Below, in pieces: positions 28,565 through 38,144 of a DNA stretch of 64,000 nucleotides. Location of the stretch: contig JBBCIY010000005.1 of assembly GCA_037189645.1 (NCBI GenBank), positions 496,001 to 560,000 of the forward strand. The letters are read 5' to 3'. Below the pieces are notes generated by a model. The model saw only the letters and a list, made by a program, of their open reading frames with translations. It had not been told where the DNA came from and ran no database searches. The translations under genes and the position numbers were made by a program. Position 1 is the stretch's first letter. Every line of letters begins with the position of its first letter. This DNA is from Taishania sp037189645. GTDB taxonomy: Bacteria; Bacteroidota; Bacteroidia; Flavobacteriales_D; Crocinitomicaceae.

Positions 28565-29353
28565 ATGAGTTTAGGAGCGAAAATAAAAAACTTCTTTTTC
28601 AGCAAGCGATTCCTGAAGAATTTCGGGTTGTTGATCTTAGTGTATGTGCTGGCTGTATTCATGACCAGGTGGTACCTGAACAGCTATACCGACCATGGGC
28701 AGAAAATCGCTGTCCCTAACCTGATCGGCAAAAACGAAAAACAGATCAGCCAGCTTGTAGCTGACCTGGGTCTGGAATACGAAGTCGCCGAAAGTGTGTA
28801 CGACCCGACCAAACCGGACGGAACGGTCATCAGCCAGGACCCGGTGGCCAGCAGCCAGTCAGATGTATTTGTAAAGGAAGGCAGGATCATACGGGTAAAA
28901 GTTTCCAAGAAAACACAGTTGGTAGAGGTTCCGAAATGCGTGGATAAATCACAGCGTTTCGCGGAAAACATCTTAAAAAGCAGGGGATTAAAATACAAAA
29001 TCGAATACAAACCGTCTATCGAATCTGCCGGAGCCGTTATCAGGCAATTGTACAACGGGAAAGAAATCAGTGAAAAAGAAAAAGTCACAATCGGATCTAC
29101 CATCACGCTGGTCGTAGGGAAAAACAACTCAGGAGAAACAATTCCGGCGCCAAATTTAATGGACCTGACAATATGTGATGTAAAAAGCCGTTTATCTGTT
29201 GTTCCGAACATTAACCTGGTGGTCATCTGTGACGGCTGTATATCAAGTGCCGACACATGCGCTGCACGCGTTTTCTCACAAAGTCCTGAATACATTGAAG
29301 GAAGCGTCGTTTCAAGCGGATCCACGATTACTGTTCATGCGATAAAACAATAA
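28565..29353 (+). CDS. Membrane-anchored PASTA-domain protein
   Basis: From ATG 28565 the protein has 262 residues: a short cytoplasmic start, one membrane helix (FGLLILVYVLAVFMTRWYL) and three PASTA-like repeats outside. The first begins AVPNLIGKNEKQISQLVADL, the second VEVPKCVDKSQRFAENIL and the third IPAPNLMDLTICDVKSRL. PASTA domains bind peptidoglycan fragments or act as spacers. No kinase or penicillin-binding domain is attached, so this is a PASTA-only protein as often found in Bacteroidota. It precedes a T9SS gene and rluD in one transcript. Confidence 0.88.
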   Translation: MSLGAKIKNFFFSKRFLKNFGLLILVYVLAVFMTRWYLNSYTDHGQKIAVPNLIGKNEKQISQLVADLGLEYEVAESVYDPTKPDGTVISQDPVASSQSDVFVKEGRIIRVKVSKKTQLVEVPKCVDKSQRFAENILKSRGLKYKIEYKPSIESAGAVIRQLYNGKEISEKEKVTIGSTITLVVGKNNSGETIPAPNLMDLTICDVKSRLSVVPNINLVVICDGCISSADTCAARVFSQSPEYIEGSVVSSGSTITVHAIKQ

Positions 29354-29360
29354 TGGACGT

Positions 29361-31619
29361 ATGTTAAATATGAAAACAATTACTACAGCGTGTTTCCTGA
29401 TCTCCTGCACGTTTGGATTCAGCCAGGGCGAAGAGGTTCTGCCCATGACTCACAACGGTGAGCTGATAGAACTCCATCCCTACACGGTCAAATCTACGGG
29501 TGCAACAATAGACAGTACTTTCATTTACACGGTAGACACCATTTCATTGCCGATTTTTGACGATTTTTCAAAAAACAGGATACAAAAATACGAGGCGGGC
29601 TTTTCGGATCCCGGGGTCTATTCAACACTATACTACCGCCTGCTGGATGAAAACGACGTGGAGCTTCCTTCCGACGCGGTTTATACCACACAACAGACCT
29701 TCCGCAGGGTGTACAATACCGAAACGACGGAATTGACAACTACGAATTTTCCCGGTATCACCATAAAAGTAGGTGATTTGTCCAGCTACCCGGTAAACTA
29801 TGAAACAACAACCGTTTACCCTCCTTATTATATCTTTGATACGATAGGTGTCCCGGACACTCCCGATACGGTATGGATCGTTGGTCCTGACATCACCCAG
29901 TCTACCGCGGAACAGTTCTTCGCGCATGCAGCAACACCCGGAACGTTCTGGATAGATGACTATGCCTATCATAATTACCGGTTTGCAAAAGATCCGTGGT
30001 CGATCGGTGTGATGACCTTTGACGGAATCGACAATAAAGGCTTTCCCTACCAGATCGGTACGACACTTACCGGGGTTGCCGACCATCTCACTTCAAAGCC
30101 AATTGACCTGACAGGAAGCTCACCGGCAGACAGCCTGTACATTACGTTTTTATACCAGAAGCAGGGACTGGGAGATGAACCGGAGTCAACGGACTCCCTG
30201 ATCCTGGAATTCTATGATAAAAGCGCCCAGCAGTGGCGATGGCAATGGAGCACGAATGGCGGAAGCACAGGAGAATTCCAGCTCGGGCATATTCCGATCA
30301 AAAACGTGGCTTATTTTACCGACGCGTTCCAGTTCAGGTTCAAAAACTACGGGGGACTATCCGGCTCATTGGATCATTTTCATTTAGACTATGTTCACGT
30401 GAGGGATTTCTCCGGGAAACAGGATACACTGATCGAAGATTTCGCACTTTCTTATCCTACGGTAACCCTTCTGAGCGATTACACTTCTGTTCCGTGGGAT
30501 CATTACAGGAATAATCCCGGCGGTAAAATGTCGACAGCAGTTCCGCTGACTGTAAGAAACAGCTACCTGAACGCCGGCGCAAACATCACCTCTGCCGGTG
30601 GAGGCCGCATTGAGATCAAACACAACGGAGTCACTGAAGGCAATGTCGTGCTGAACGGGCAATCCATTGTGAACTACAACCCGCCCACTCAACCGATACC
30701 AGACTATGAGCCGCGAACCACTTATTTATCTACCCACGACGTTTCGTCCTCTTACCAGTATGACCATACAAAACCCGGCACAAAGCAGACCTTTACAATT
30801 GAAACAATTGTTTCGGTACCTGTAGGATCCAATTACCTCCCGAACGATACGGCCTATTCGGAACAATACTTCGGGTATTATTATTCCTATGACGACGGGA
30901 CGGCAGAACAGGCTTACGGAACAACAGGTGCGCAGTCACGGCTTGCAATAAAGTACACGCCTTACGAAGCGGATTCCGTTATCGGTGCAATGATTCATTT
31001 TGTACCCACTGTCAATGACGTAACCGGAAAATTGTTTCAGCTCACGATCTGGGACGATAACGGAGGAACACCGGGAAATGTCCTGTACCAGGACAATGCC
31101 GCCAATATGCGCCAGCCATCTTACGGCTACGGAAGAAATGCGTTTATAAGGTACTTTACGGAAGATTCTGTAAAAATTCCGGTAAACGGAACATTCTACA
31201 TCGGATGGAGACAGATCGACCCTACCAACCTGGGAGTCGGGCTGGACAGGAACACCGACAAGCACGAAAATACCTATTACAGTGTTGACGGAGGCTTTAC
31301 ATGGGAACAATCCCAATATCCCGGCTCTGTCATGATCCGTCCTATATTCTCAACGGAAATGGATCCTGAATTGGGCGTAAAGCCAGTGATGAAAGAAACT
31401 GCCGAGCTGACGATTTACCCGAATCCGTCGAGCGGCCGGTTCACCATCCGGTCATCTGACGGTAACACAGGCGTGATCAATGTCTATTCATTAATGGGAG
31501 ACCTGGTGCTCACAACAGACGAACAGACGTTCGATCTGAGTAATTATCCGGATGGCATGTACCTGGTGAAATCCTCTGTCGATTTTTCCAGAACATATAA
31601 AGTTGTAAAGACGAAATGA
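29361..31619 (+). CDS. Large secreted T9SS sorting-domain protein, function unknown
   Basis: The 752-residue product has a signal peptide (ending CTFGFSQ) and a C-terminal sorting domain (LTIYPNPSSGRFTIRSSDG to RTYKVVKTK). The long middle is beta-rich and has a jelly-roll-like segment (SPADSLYITFLYQKQGLGD). I see no catalytic motif. An internal ATG at 29370 is an equally possible start. Its stop overlaps rluD by 4 nt (ATGA), which is unusual company for an exported protein and implies coupled expression. Confidence 0.85.
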   Translation: MLNMKTITTACFLISCTFGFSQGEEVLPMTHNGELIELHPYTVKSTGATIDSTFIYTVDTISLPIFDDFSKNRIQKYEAGFSDPGVYSTLYYRLLDENDVELPSDAVYTTQQTFRRVYNTETTELTTTNFPGITIKVGDLSSYPVNYETTTVYPPYYIFDTIGVPDTPDTVWIVGPDITQSTAEQFFAHAATPGTFWIDDYAYHNYRFAKDPWSIGVMTFDGIDNKGFPYQIGTTLTGVADHLTSKPIDLTGSSPADSLYITFLYQKQGLGDEPESTDSLILEFYDKSAQQWRWQWSTNGGSTGEFQLGHIPIKNVAYFTDAFQFRFKNYGGLSGSLDHFHLDYVHVRDFSGKQDTLIEDFALSYPTVTLLSDYTSVPWDHYRNNPGGKMSTAVPLTVRNSYLNAGANITSAGGGRIEIKHNGVTEGNVVLNGQSIVNYNPPTQPIPDYEPRTTYLSTHDVSSSYQYDHTKPGTKQTFTIETIVSVPVGSNYLPNDTAYSEQYFGYYYSYDDGTAEQAYGTTGAQSRLAIKYTPYEADSVIGAMIHFVPTVNDVTGKLFQLTIWDDNGGTPGNVLYQDNAANMRQPSYGYGRNAFIRYFTEDSVKIPVNGTFYIGWRQIDPTNLGVGLDRNTDKHENTYYSVDGGFTWEQSQYPGSVMIRPIFSTEMDPELGVKPVMKETAELTIYPNPSSGRFTIRSSDGNTGVINVYSLMGDLVLTTDEQTFDLSNYPDGMYLVKSSVDFSRTYKVVKTK

Positions 31620-32680
31620 GTGAGGAGTTAGGAGAAGAATTAGATAAACAGCTTTCAGAAGAACAGGAGGAAGAATTATACGAACATCACAAAGTGAAAG
31701 TTGATCCGGGGCAGTACATGCTCAGAATTGACAAATACCTGATGGACCGCCTGCCCAATACTTCCAGAAACAGGATTCAGAATTCCGCGAAAAACGGGTT
31801 CATCTTTGTCAATGGGAAAAGGGTGAAGCAAAACTACAAAGTAAAGCCGAACGATGAAATCTCGCTCGTGCTTCCTTTTCCTGCAAGAGAACTCGAACTG
31901 ATCCCTGAAAATATCCCACTGGAAATCCCTTACGAAGACGATGACCTGCTGGTTGTCAACAAACCGGATGACATGGTGGTTCACCAAGGGCTGGGAAATT
32001 ACCGCGGAACGCTGGTCAACGCATTGGTATACCACTTTGAAAATTTACCTCACCGCACACAGGACTATTTCGGAAGGCCCGGACTGGTACACCGGCTGGA
32101 TAAGCATACCACCGGATTGATGGTGATTGCCAAAACGGAATATTCGCTTACCCACCTCGCCAAACAATTCTTTGACAGGACTACCGAACGCCGTTACTGG
32201 GCACTGGTCTGGGGAGACGTCAAAGAAGACGGCACGGTAACAGGACACATCGGACGATCCGTGAAAAACAGGAAAATGTTTGTCGTATATCCTGACGGGG
32301 ATTACGGAAAGCATGCGGTAACACACTATAAAGTGTTAGAGCGATTCGGGCTGGTAACATTGGTGGAGTGCAAGCTGGAAACAGGCCGTACTCACCAGAT
32401 CCGTGTCCACATGAAGCACATCGGCCACCCATTGTTCCACGACCTCGAATACGGTGGGGATACCATCATAAAAGGCACGACCCATGCTAAATACAAAGCG
32501 TTCATTGAAAATTGCTTCGCCCTCACAAAAGGACAGGCGCTGCATGCCAAAACGCTGGGATTCGAACACCCTGTAACCAGGGAATACCTCCGCTTTGACT
32601 CTGAGCTTCCCCAGGGATTTCAGCAGTTGCTGGAAAAATGGAGAACCTATGTAAAAAACCGGGATGAGCTGTCCGACTGA
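31616..32680 (+). CDS. rluD: Ribosomal large-subunit pseudouridine synthase, RluD/RluA family
   Basis: The 354-residue protein has an acidic N-terminal extension of about 30 residues, an S4 RNA-binding domain (LRIDKYLMDRLPNTSRNRIQ, about 36-95) and the RluA catalytic domain with catalytic Asp162 in HRLDKHTTGLMV. It converts uridines in 23S rRNA (helix 69 in the E. coli enzyme) to pseudouridine. Assignment to RluD rather than RluC or RluA rests on domain layout and is less certain. It is translationally coupled to the preceding gene. Confidence 0.9.
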   Translation: MSEELGEELDKQLSEEQEEELYEHHKVKVDPGQYMLRIDKYLMDRLPNTSRNRIQNSAKNGFIFVNGKRVKQNYKVKPNDEISLVLPFPARELELIPENIPLEIPYEDDDLLVVNKPDDMVVHQGLGNYRGTLVNALVYHFENLPHRTQDYFGRPGLVHRLDKHTTGLMVIAKTEYSLTHLAKQFFDRTTERRYWALVWGDVKEDGTVTGHIGRSVKNRKMFVVYPDGDYGKHAVTHYKVLERFGLVTLVECKLETGRTHQIRVHMKHIGHPLFHDLEYGGDTIIKGTTHAKYKAFIENCFALTKGQALHAKTLGFEHPVTREYLRFDSELPQGFQQLLEKWRTYVKNRDELSD

Positions 32681-32784
32681 TGTTACTGCCAGCTTCATCC
32701 ACTTTCAACAAAAAAGCAGTGTCCGTTGAGTGAAACGTGTTAATAATTGATTAAACCATCGGTCGTTCATTCATCAAAAATTCA

Positions 32785-32792
32785 TATCTTTG
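32785..32792 (+). promoter_or_regulatory. Candidate -7 box of the 32813 lipoprotein gene
   Basis: TATCTTTG, a perfect TAnnTTTG, 20 nt before the ATG. No clear TTG lies at the expected distance. Confidence 0.5.
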
Positions 32793-32812
32793 ACTTTTAA
32801 AGTCGTTCTTAC

Positions 32813-33937
32813 ATGAAAAACCATTTCTCTTTTTGGACAGCAATTATTTTATTATCCGTTTCACTGATCTCCTGCAAGGATAAGATCGACCTGGTGGGCG
32901 GAGGCAAGGAATCTGCTGTTGTTATTGGTGTATTGGATCCATCCGAATCAACACATTATATCAAAGTGACCAGAACGTTCATAGGAGATGGTATCACGAA
33001 CTCGCTTGACATTGCTCAAATCCCGGATTCATCTTATTTCGACAACGTAGACATCAAGATACAGGAAGTACTGGCCGGCGGTGCAATGGGGCGTGTTTTC
33101 ACACTGCATGACACCATCATCCAGAACAAAGAGAACGGAATATTTTATGGTCCTCAACAAAAAGTATATGTTTTTTACACGCCTCAGGCAGAGCCATTGC
33201 TGGAAAGCGCCACCTACAAGATGACAGCAGACATCGATAACGGGAGGATCGTGGTAACGGGACAGACACAGATCGTATCGGGAATCACCCTCGGCAACTG
33301 GGCCAACGCAAACAGTGCATTCAAATTAACAGGAAACGGAAGTGAATTAGGCATATACGCATCCCAGATACTGAACATTTCAAATGTCGGAACCTCTTAC
33401 AAGCTCGGCGCAAAAATCCGTTTTGACTACCGCGAATTTTCCACAGGACTGACCGATTCTACCGACCACTCGATCTGGTTCAACCTGGGAGAAGTGGCTG
33501 TCACTCCCGGATTTAATTCATCTCATTCATTTTCTTTCGTAGGAGAAACATTTTACTCTACACTGAAGGATAAAATCCCGGTGTCATCTTCTATTGAAAA
33601 AAGGATCTACAACGGATTCCATGTACAGATCACAGGGGTTTCAAGAGAACTGGCGAATTACATTGAAGTGAATAAGCCTTCCTCTTCCCTGGCGCAGAAT
33701 AAACCAAAGTACACGAACCTCACGATCACAGAAGGTCACGATGTAATCGGGATCTTTGCTTCCAGGCAGACTGTTACAAGGTACAAAGACGCTACAGGTT
33801 CGACCCAGTATATCCAGGCATTGGATAAAAAATCCAGGAGAGAGCTGTCCATCGGGCCAAAAACAGGATTGCTGGGATTCTGCTCCCGCCACGTTGCCGA
33901 TAATGCTCCTACGCAGGAAACATGGTATTGTCAATAA
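32813..33937 (+). CDS. Lipoprotein, possibly DUF4249-like
   Basis: The 374-residue protein has a lipoprotein signal (lipobox LISC, Cys21) followed by KDKIDLVGGGKESAVVIGVLDPSES. The opening Cys-x-(D/E)-x-IDL and the first beta strands resemble DUF4249 lipoproteins of Bacteroidota, which often accompany TonB-dependent receptors. No receptor gene is near, and the resemblance is only at the level of pattern. The remainder is beta-rich. Envelope location is well supported; function is unknown. Confidence 0.8.
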   Translation: MKNHFSFWTAIILLSVSLISCKDKIDLVGGGKESAVVIGVLDPSESTHYIKVTRTFIGDGITNSLDIAQIPDSSYFDNVDIKIQEVLAGGAMGRVFTLHDTIIQNKENGIFYGPQQKVYVFYTPQAEPLLESATYKMTADIDNGRIVVTGQTQIVSGITLGNWANANSAFKLTGNGSELGIYASQILNISNVGTSYKLGAKIRFDYREFSTGLTDSTDHSIWFNLGEVAVTPGFNSSHSFSFVGETFYSTLKDKIPVSSSIEKRIYNGFHVQITGVSRELANYIEVNKPSSSLAQNKPKYTNLTITEGHDVIGIFASRQTVTRYKDATGSTQYIQALDKKSRRELSIGPKTGLLGFCSRHVADNAPTQETWYCQ

Positions 33938-33977
33938 CATTTGCTGTCAGATCACATCAGTAGTGTGAGTATAATTA

Positions 33978-36449
33978 ATGGATGAACGAAAGACCTTCTT
34001 TGCAGACGTAATTTTACCCGTCCCGGTTCACCGGGAATTCACTTATCGTGTACCCTATGAAATGAACAGCTACATCCGGGAAGGTGTACGTGTGGTGGTT
34101 CCGTTCGGAAAATCCAAATTCTATACAGCCATTGTTACAAAAGTACACGAAACGGTTCCTGCCGGTTATGTTGCCAAGTACGTGGAATACATCCTGGATG
34201 AAACTCCGATCATCACTGCAACCCAATATGCATTCTGGAAGTGGATCGCAAAATATTACATGGCTCCGATCGGAGATGTATTGAATGCCGCGCTTCCTGC
34301 CAATTTCAAGCTTGCGAGCGAAACGAAAATCATGCTGCATCCCGATTATGAAAAAGGGGTTTCGCTGACCGAAAAAGAGGAGCTGGTGGTAGAAGCACTG
34401 GAGATCAGGGAAGAGCTGACCTTAAAGGAGCTTTCAGAAATCCTTTCCGTTAAGAATGTGCACCCGGTCATCAAACAGCTGATCGATAAAAATGCAGTAG
34501 CGACCAAAGAAGAGCTGAATCAGAAATATACTCCCAAAAAAGAAAGCTTTGTAGCGATCAATCCTGTCTTTTCCGAAGAAGAGCTGGGAGCAGTACTGAC
34601 TTCCCTGGAGGCCAACAAAAGCAAAGCTTCGCAATTGGAAGGGCTCTTGCTGATCATGAAGCTGAGAGCTGACCTGAGGCAGGATTACCTCCCGAAAAAA
34701 ATGGTGCTGGAAGCCGGGATGTCGGCTTCAACGCTGAACACACTGGAAAAAAACGGCTATGTCTCCATTGAAAAACTGGAAGTAAGCCGTCTGAAGACCG
34801 AAGAGACCGATGACAAAGAGATCAAGCAACTATCCGATGCGCAGGAAACAGCTTACCGGCAGATAAAAGAATCGTTTGAAAAGCACTTCGTTACCCTGTT
34901 GTTCGGGGTTACGGGTTCCGGGAAAACAGAAATCTACATGAAGCTGATCAAAGAGCAGCTGGAACAGGGCAGGCAGGTTTTGTTCCTATTGCCTGAGATC
35001 GCCCTTACAACACAATTGATCCAGCGGCTTTCCGTTTATTTCGGAGATTACATTGGTGTATACCATTCCCGGTTCAACCAGAATGAACGGGTAGAGATCT
35101 GGAACAATGTACTGGCCGATAATCCTTCCAGGTTCCGGCTGATCGTAGGCGCACGGTCTTCCGTTTTTCTTCCGTTCAAGAACCTGGGACTGATCATTGT
35201 AGACGAAGAGCATGAAAGCTCGTTCAAACAATACGACCCATCCCCCAGATACAATGCCCGCGACGCGTCCCTGGTGCTGGCAAAGCTGCACAATGCGAAG
35301 GTATTGCTGGGTTCCGCCACTCCGGCAATGGAGACTTACTACAACGCAGAAACCGGGAAATACGGGCTGGTGGAGTTGACAACCCGCTACGGCGGTGTCC
35401 AGCTGCCTGAAATCCTGTGTGCAGACATGCGGAAAGCGCGGCTGCAAAAAAGCATGCAATCTGATTTCTCCTCTTTCCTGGTAGATGAAATGCGGGAAAC
35501 GCTGAAGAATGGAAAACAAATCATCCTGTTTCAGAACAGGAGAGGCTACACTCCGTTGTGGATGTGCGAAATCTGCCACTGGACACCAAGATGCTCCAAC
35601 TGTGACGTCTCTTTAACCTATCACAAGCAAACCAATTCCTTGAAATGCCATTACTGCAGCTATGTACAGGCACCTGTCGGGACTTGCGCCGCATGTGGAA
35701 GCAACCGTATCAAAATGCTCGGATTCGGAACGGAAAAGATTGAAGACGACATCACAACGATCCTGCCGGAGGCATCCGTGCAACGGCTGGACCTGGATAC
35801 GACCAGGAACAAAAACGCATACGAAAACATTCTCAACGATTTTGGTGAAGGGAAAATCAATGTATTGATCGGAACGCAGATGGTATCCAAAGGGCTGGAT
35901 TTTAAAAATGTGGCACTTGTCGGGATCCTGGATGCGGACCTGATGCTGAACCGTTCTGACTTCCGGGCTTTTGAACGCAGCTTCCAGCTCATGTCACAGG
36001 TAGCGGGACGTGCGGGAAGGGACCGTGAACGGGGAAAAGTCATCATCCAGACCGGGGACGTGGACCACTGGGTCATTCAGAAGGTACACCAGCATGATTA
36101 CATTGGTTTTTACAGGTCGGAAATCATCGAGCGAAAGAATTTTTTCTATCCTCCGTTCTTTAAGATCATCAATATCGTATTAAAGCACAAAGATGAACAC
36201 CTTGTAAACAATGGTGCTCAGCATTTGGCTAACTCACTGCGCGAAGTGTTCAAGGAGCGTGTACTGGGACCTGAATTCCCGGTAGTAAAGCGCATACAGA
36301 ATCAATTTCTGAAGCAGATCAAGCTTAAAATTGAACGGGATTCACCCGACTCAAAGGTCAAGGAAAAGATCACGGAACTGATCGACGCATTCTACAGCAA
36401 AGCGGAATTCAAAAGCATCCGTGTTGTAATTGACGTAGACCCGGCTTAA
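33978..36449 (+). CDS. priA: Primosomal protein N' (replication restart helicase PriA)
   Basis: The 823-residue protein loads the replisome at repaired forks. It has the N-terminal 3'-DNA-binding domain (YRVPYEMNSYIREGVRVVVPFGKSKFY), helicase motifs GVTGSGKTEIY (Walker A), DEEHESSFKQ and GSATPAMET, and a zinc-binding insert with paired cysteines (CEICHWTPRCSNCD and CHYCSYVQAPVGTCAACGS). The motif VAGRAGR is present near the C-terminus. Length is normal. Its stop codon shares a TTAA with the stop of the convergent sigma factor gene. Confidence 0.97.
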   Translation: MDERKTFFADVILPVPVHREFTYRVPYEMNSYIREGVRVVVPFGKSKFYTAIVTKVHETVPAGYVAKYVEYILDETPIITATQYAFWKWIAKYYMAPIGDVLNAALPANFKLASETKIMLHPDYEKGVSLTEKEELVVEALEIREELTLKELSEILSVKNVHPVIKQLIDKNAVATKEELNQKYTPKKESFVAINPVFSEEELGAVLTSLEANKSKASQLEGLLLIMKLRADLRQDYLPKKMVLEAGMSASTLNTLEKNGYVSIEKLEVSRLKTEETDDKEIKQLSDAQETAYRQIKESFEKHFVTLLFGVTGSGKTEIYMKLIKEQLEQGRQVLFLLPEIALTTQLIQRLSVYFGDYIGVYHSRFNQNERVEIWNNVLADNPSRFRLIVGARSSVFLPFKNLGLIIVDEEHESSFKQYDPSPRYNARDASLVLAKLHNAKVLLGSATPAMETYYNAETGKYGLVELTTRYGGVQLPEILCADMRKARLQKSMQSDFSSFLVDEMRETLKNGKQIILFQNRRGYTPLWMCEICHWTPRCSNCDVSLTYHKQTNSLKCHYCSYVQAPVGTCAACGSNRIKMLGFGTEKIEDDITTILPEASVQRLDLDTTRNKNAYENILNDFGEGKINVLIGTQMVSKGLDFKNVALVGILDADLMLNRSDFRAFERSFQLMSQVAGRAGRDRERGKVIIQTGDVDHWVIQKVHQHDYIGFYRSEIIERKNFFYPPFFKIINIVLKHKDEHLVNNGAQHLANSLREVFKERVLGPEFPVVKRIQNQFLKQIKLKIERDSPDSKVKEKITELIDAFYSKAEFKSIRVVIDVDPA

Positions 36450-37315
36450 CCCAGGTAAGATTTCAGCATTTTGCTGCGGGAAGTATGCCGCAACCTCCTG
36501 ATCGCTTTTTCTTTGATCTGGCGCACCCGTTCCCTTGTCAGATCAAAACGTTCACCGATCTCTTCCAGTGTCAGAGGAGCTTTTCCGTTCAGCCCGTAGT
36601 ACATGCGAACTACATCCCCTTCCCTTGTTGTCAGGGTTGAAAGAGAACGTTCAATATCTTTTCTGAGTGATTCTACGGCCAGTCCATCCTCAGGAGTAGG
36701 AAGCGAGTCATTTGCCAGCACGTCGTACAGGCTGGAGGATGATTCGTCTCCTTCTACCAGCTGGGCATCCATGGAAATATGCCGCCCGGAGTTTGCAAGG
36801 GACTGACGAATGTCATTTACACTGCACTCCAGGAACTCTGCCAGCTCATCCGCAGTCGGAGGACGTTCGTATTTTTGTTCCAGTTCGGAAAACGCACGGT
36901 TGATCCTGTTGATCGTACCGATTTTATTCAAAGGCAACCGGACAATCCTCGCCTGCTCAGCCAGCGCCTGCAAAATGGATTGACGGATCCACCAAACAGC
37001 ATAAGAAATGAACTTGAACCCTCTTGTTTCGTCAAAACGTTCAGCAGCTTTAATCAACCCCATATTCCCCTCGTTGATCAGGTCGGGAAGTGACAATCCC
37101 TGGTTCTGATATTGCTTTGAAACGGAAACAACAAAACGAAGATTGGCTTTGGTCAGGCGCTCCAATGCTGCTTTGTCTCCCTGCCGGATCCTCCGGGCCA
37201 ATTCTACCTCTTCATCAGCCGTCACCATTTCCACTCTTCCAATCTCCTGCAGGTATTTATCAAGAGAAGCCGTTTCTCTGTTGGTTACTTGTTTGGCAAT
37301 CTTTAGTTGTCTCAT
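36446..37315 (-). CDS. rpoD: Primary RNA polymerase sigma factor (RpoD/SigA, group 1 type)
   Basis: The 289-residue sigma factor is short, as usual in Bacteroidota. It has region 1.2 (SLDKYLQEIGRVEMVTADEEVELARRI), regions 2.1-2.4 (NLRFVVSVSKQYQNQGLSLPDLINEGNMGLIKAAERFD and FISYAVWWIRQSILQAL), region 3 and region 4 (LTLEEIGERFDLTRERVRQIKEKAIRRLR). It directs polymerase to the TTTG/TAnnTTTG promoters noted in this window. The 4-nt convergent overlap with priA means both stops lie in one TTAA. Confidence 0.95.
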   Translation of the reverse strand: MRQLKIAKQVTNRETASLDKYLQEIGRVEMVTADEEVELARRIRQGDKAALERLTKANLRFVVSVSKQYQNQGLSLPDLINEGNMGLIKAAERFDETRGFKFISYAVWWIRQSILQALAEQARIVRLPLNKIGTINRINRAFSELEQKYERPPTADELAEFLECSVNDIRQSLANSGRHISMDAQLVEGDESSSSLYDVLANDSLPTPEDGLAVESLRKDIERSLSTLTTREGDVVRMYYGLNGKAPLTLEEIGERFDLTRERVRQIKEKAIRRLRHTSRSKMLKSYLG

Positions 37316-37470
37316 GGTCGATCATTTTAATGGTTGAACTTTGTCATAAATAGTACGCTTAAGTTAGTAATAATATTTTAAACAAATAAGTTAAAAAATG
37401 CTATTTTTTTGTTAAGTGTAGTCCTGATTGAGTAAACGGTACGGATCTTTACCATCCGGAGTGCCATTTC

Positions 37471-38142
37471 TCATATGATCAACACATCATCAAGGTGAAT
37501 GATCTCATTCTGAATAGCATATATAACCAGCCCTGCAATATTTCTGGTTCCTGTTTTAGCAAACAGATTGTTTTTATGCCCTTCAACTGTACGTTGTGTT
37601 ATATACAGTATTTCGCCTATTTCCTTTGCTGTTTTTTGCCGGGCGATCAGCTTGATCACTTCTATTTCCCGTTCGGAAATACCCGACAGAGAAGATACAG
37701 CAGGGCGGGGAGATTTACCCGAAACCTGTTTCCTGATCACTTCAACCTGATCTTCCATAAAGTAAAACCCTCTTGCTATTGTTTCTTCTATCACCTTAAT
37801 TAAATGTTCGGGCGAGATACCTTTCGGGATAAACGCTGCAACACCTGTTTTCAACATGAACCCCATGAATGCTTTTTTATAATATGAGCTCATCATTATC
37901 ACTGGTATTTCCGGATGATTTTTCTTCAATTCTTCCGTTACTTCTGCTCCGTTCATATCTTCCATCTTATAATCAAGGAGGAGAACATCCGGCTTGTCAT
38001 CCCTTACATGGAGTGCATCGAGAAATTCCCTGCCGTTATTGAAAACAGACCAGATATTCATTTCTTTTACTGAAGAAATATAGTTTCCCAATAAGACTGC
38101 TACCAAATCGTCATCGTCTACAACTGCTACAGAAATTTCCAT
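37471..38142 (-). CDS. LuxR/NarL-type response regulator
   Basis: The 223-residue protein has a receiver domain with the acidic pocket DDDD (residues 9-12) and phospho-acceptor Asp57 (LLLDYKM). A C-terminal HTH_LuxR follows (GISEREIEVIKLIARQKTAKEIGEILYITQRTVEGHKNNLFAK). It binds DNA when phosphorylated. It starts 2 nt after the histidine kinase gene, so the two are a cognate pair. Targets are not known; the nearby divergent region with a symmetric site (44133) could be one. Confidence 0.93.
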   Translation of the reverse strand: MEISVAVVDDDDLVAVLLGNYISSVKEMNIWSVFNNGREFLDALHVRDDKPDVLLLDYKMEDMNGAEVTEELKKNHPEIPVIMMSSYYKKAFMGFMLKTGVAAFIPKGISPEHLIKVIEETIARGFYFMEDQVEVIRKQVSGKSPRPAVSSLSGISEREIEVIKLIARQKTAKEIGEILYITQRTVEGHKNNLFAKTGTRNIAGLVIYAIQNEIIHLDDVLII

Positions 38143-38144
38143 CT

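Noticed and set aside
28684..29325. 213-codon minus-strand frame
   Set aside because: Antisense to the PASTA gene, which has clear domains and its own promoter.
34986..35579. 197-codon minus-strand frame
   Set aside because: Antisense to the priA helicase motifs.
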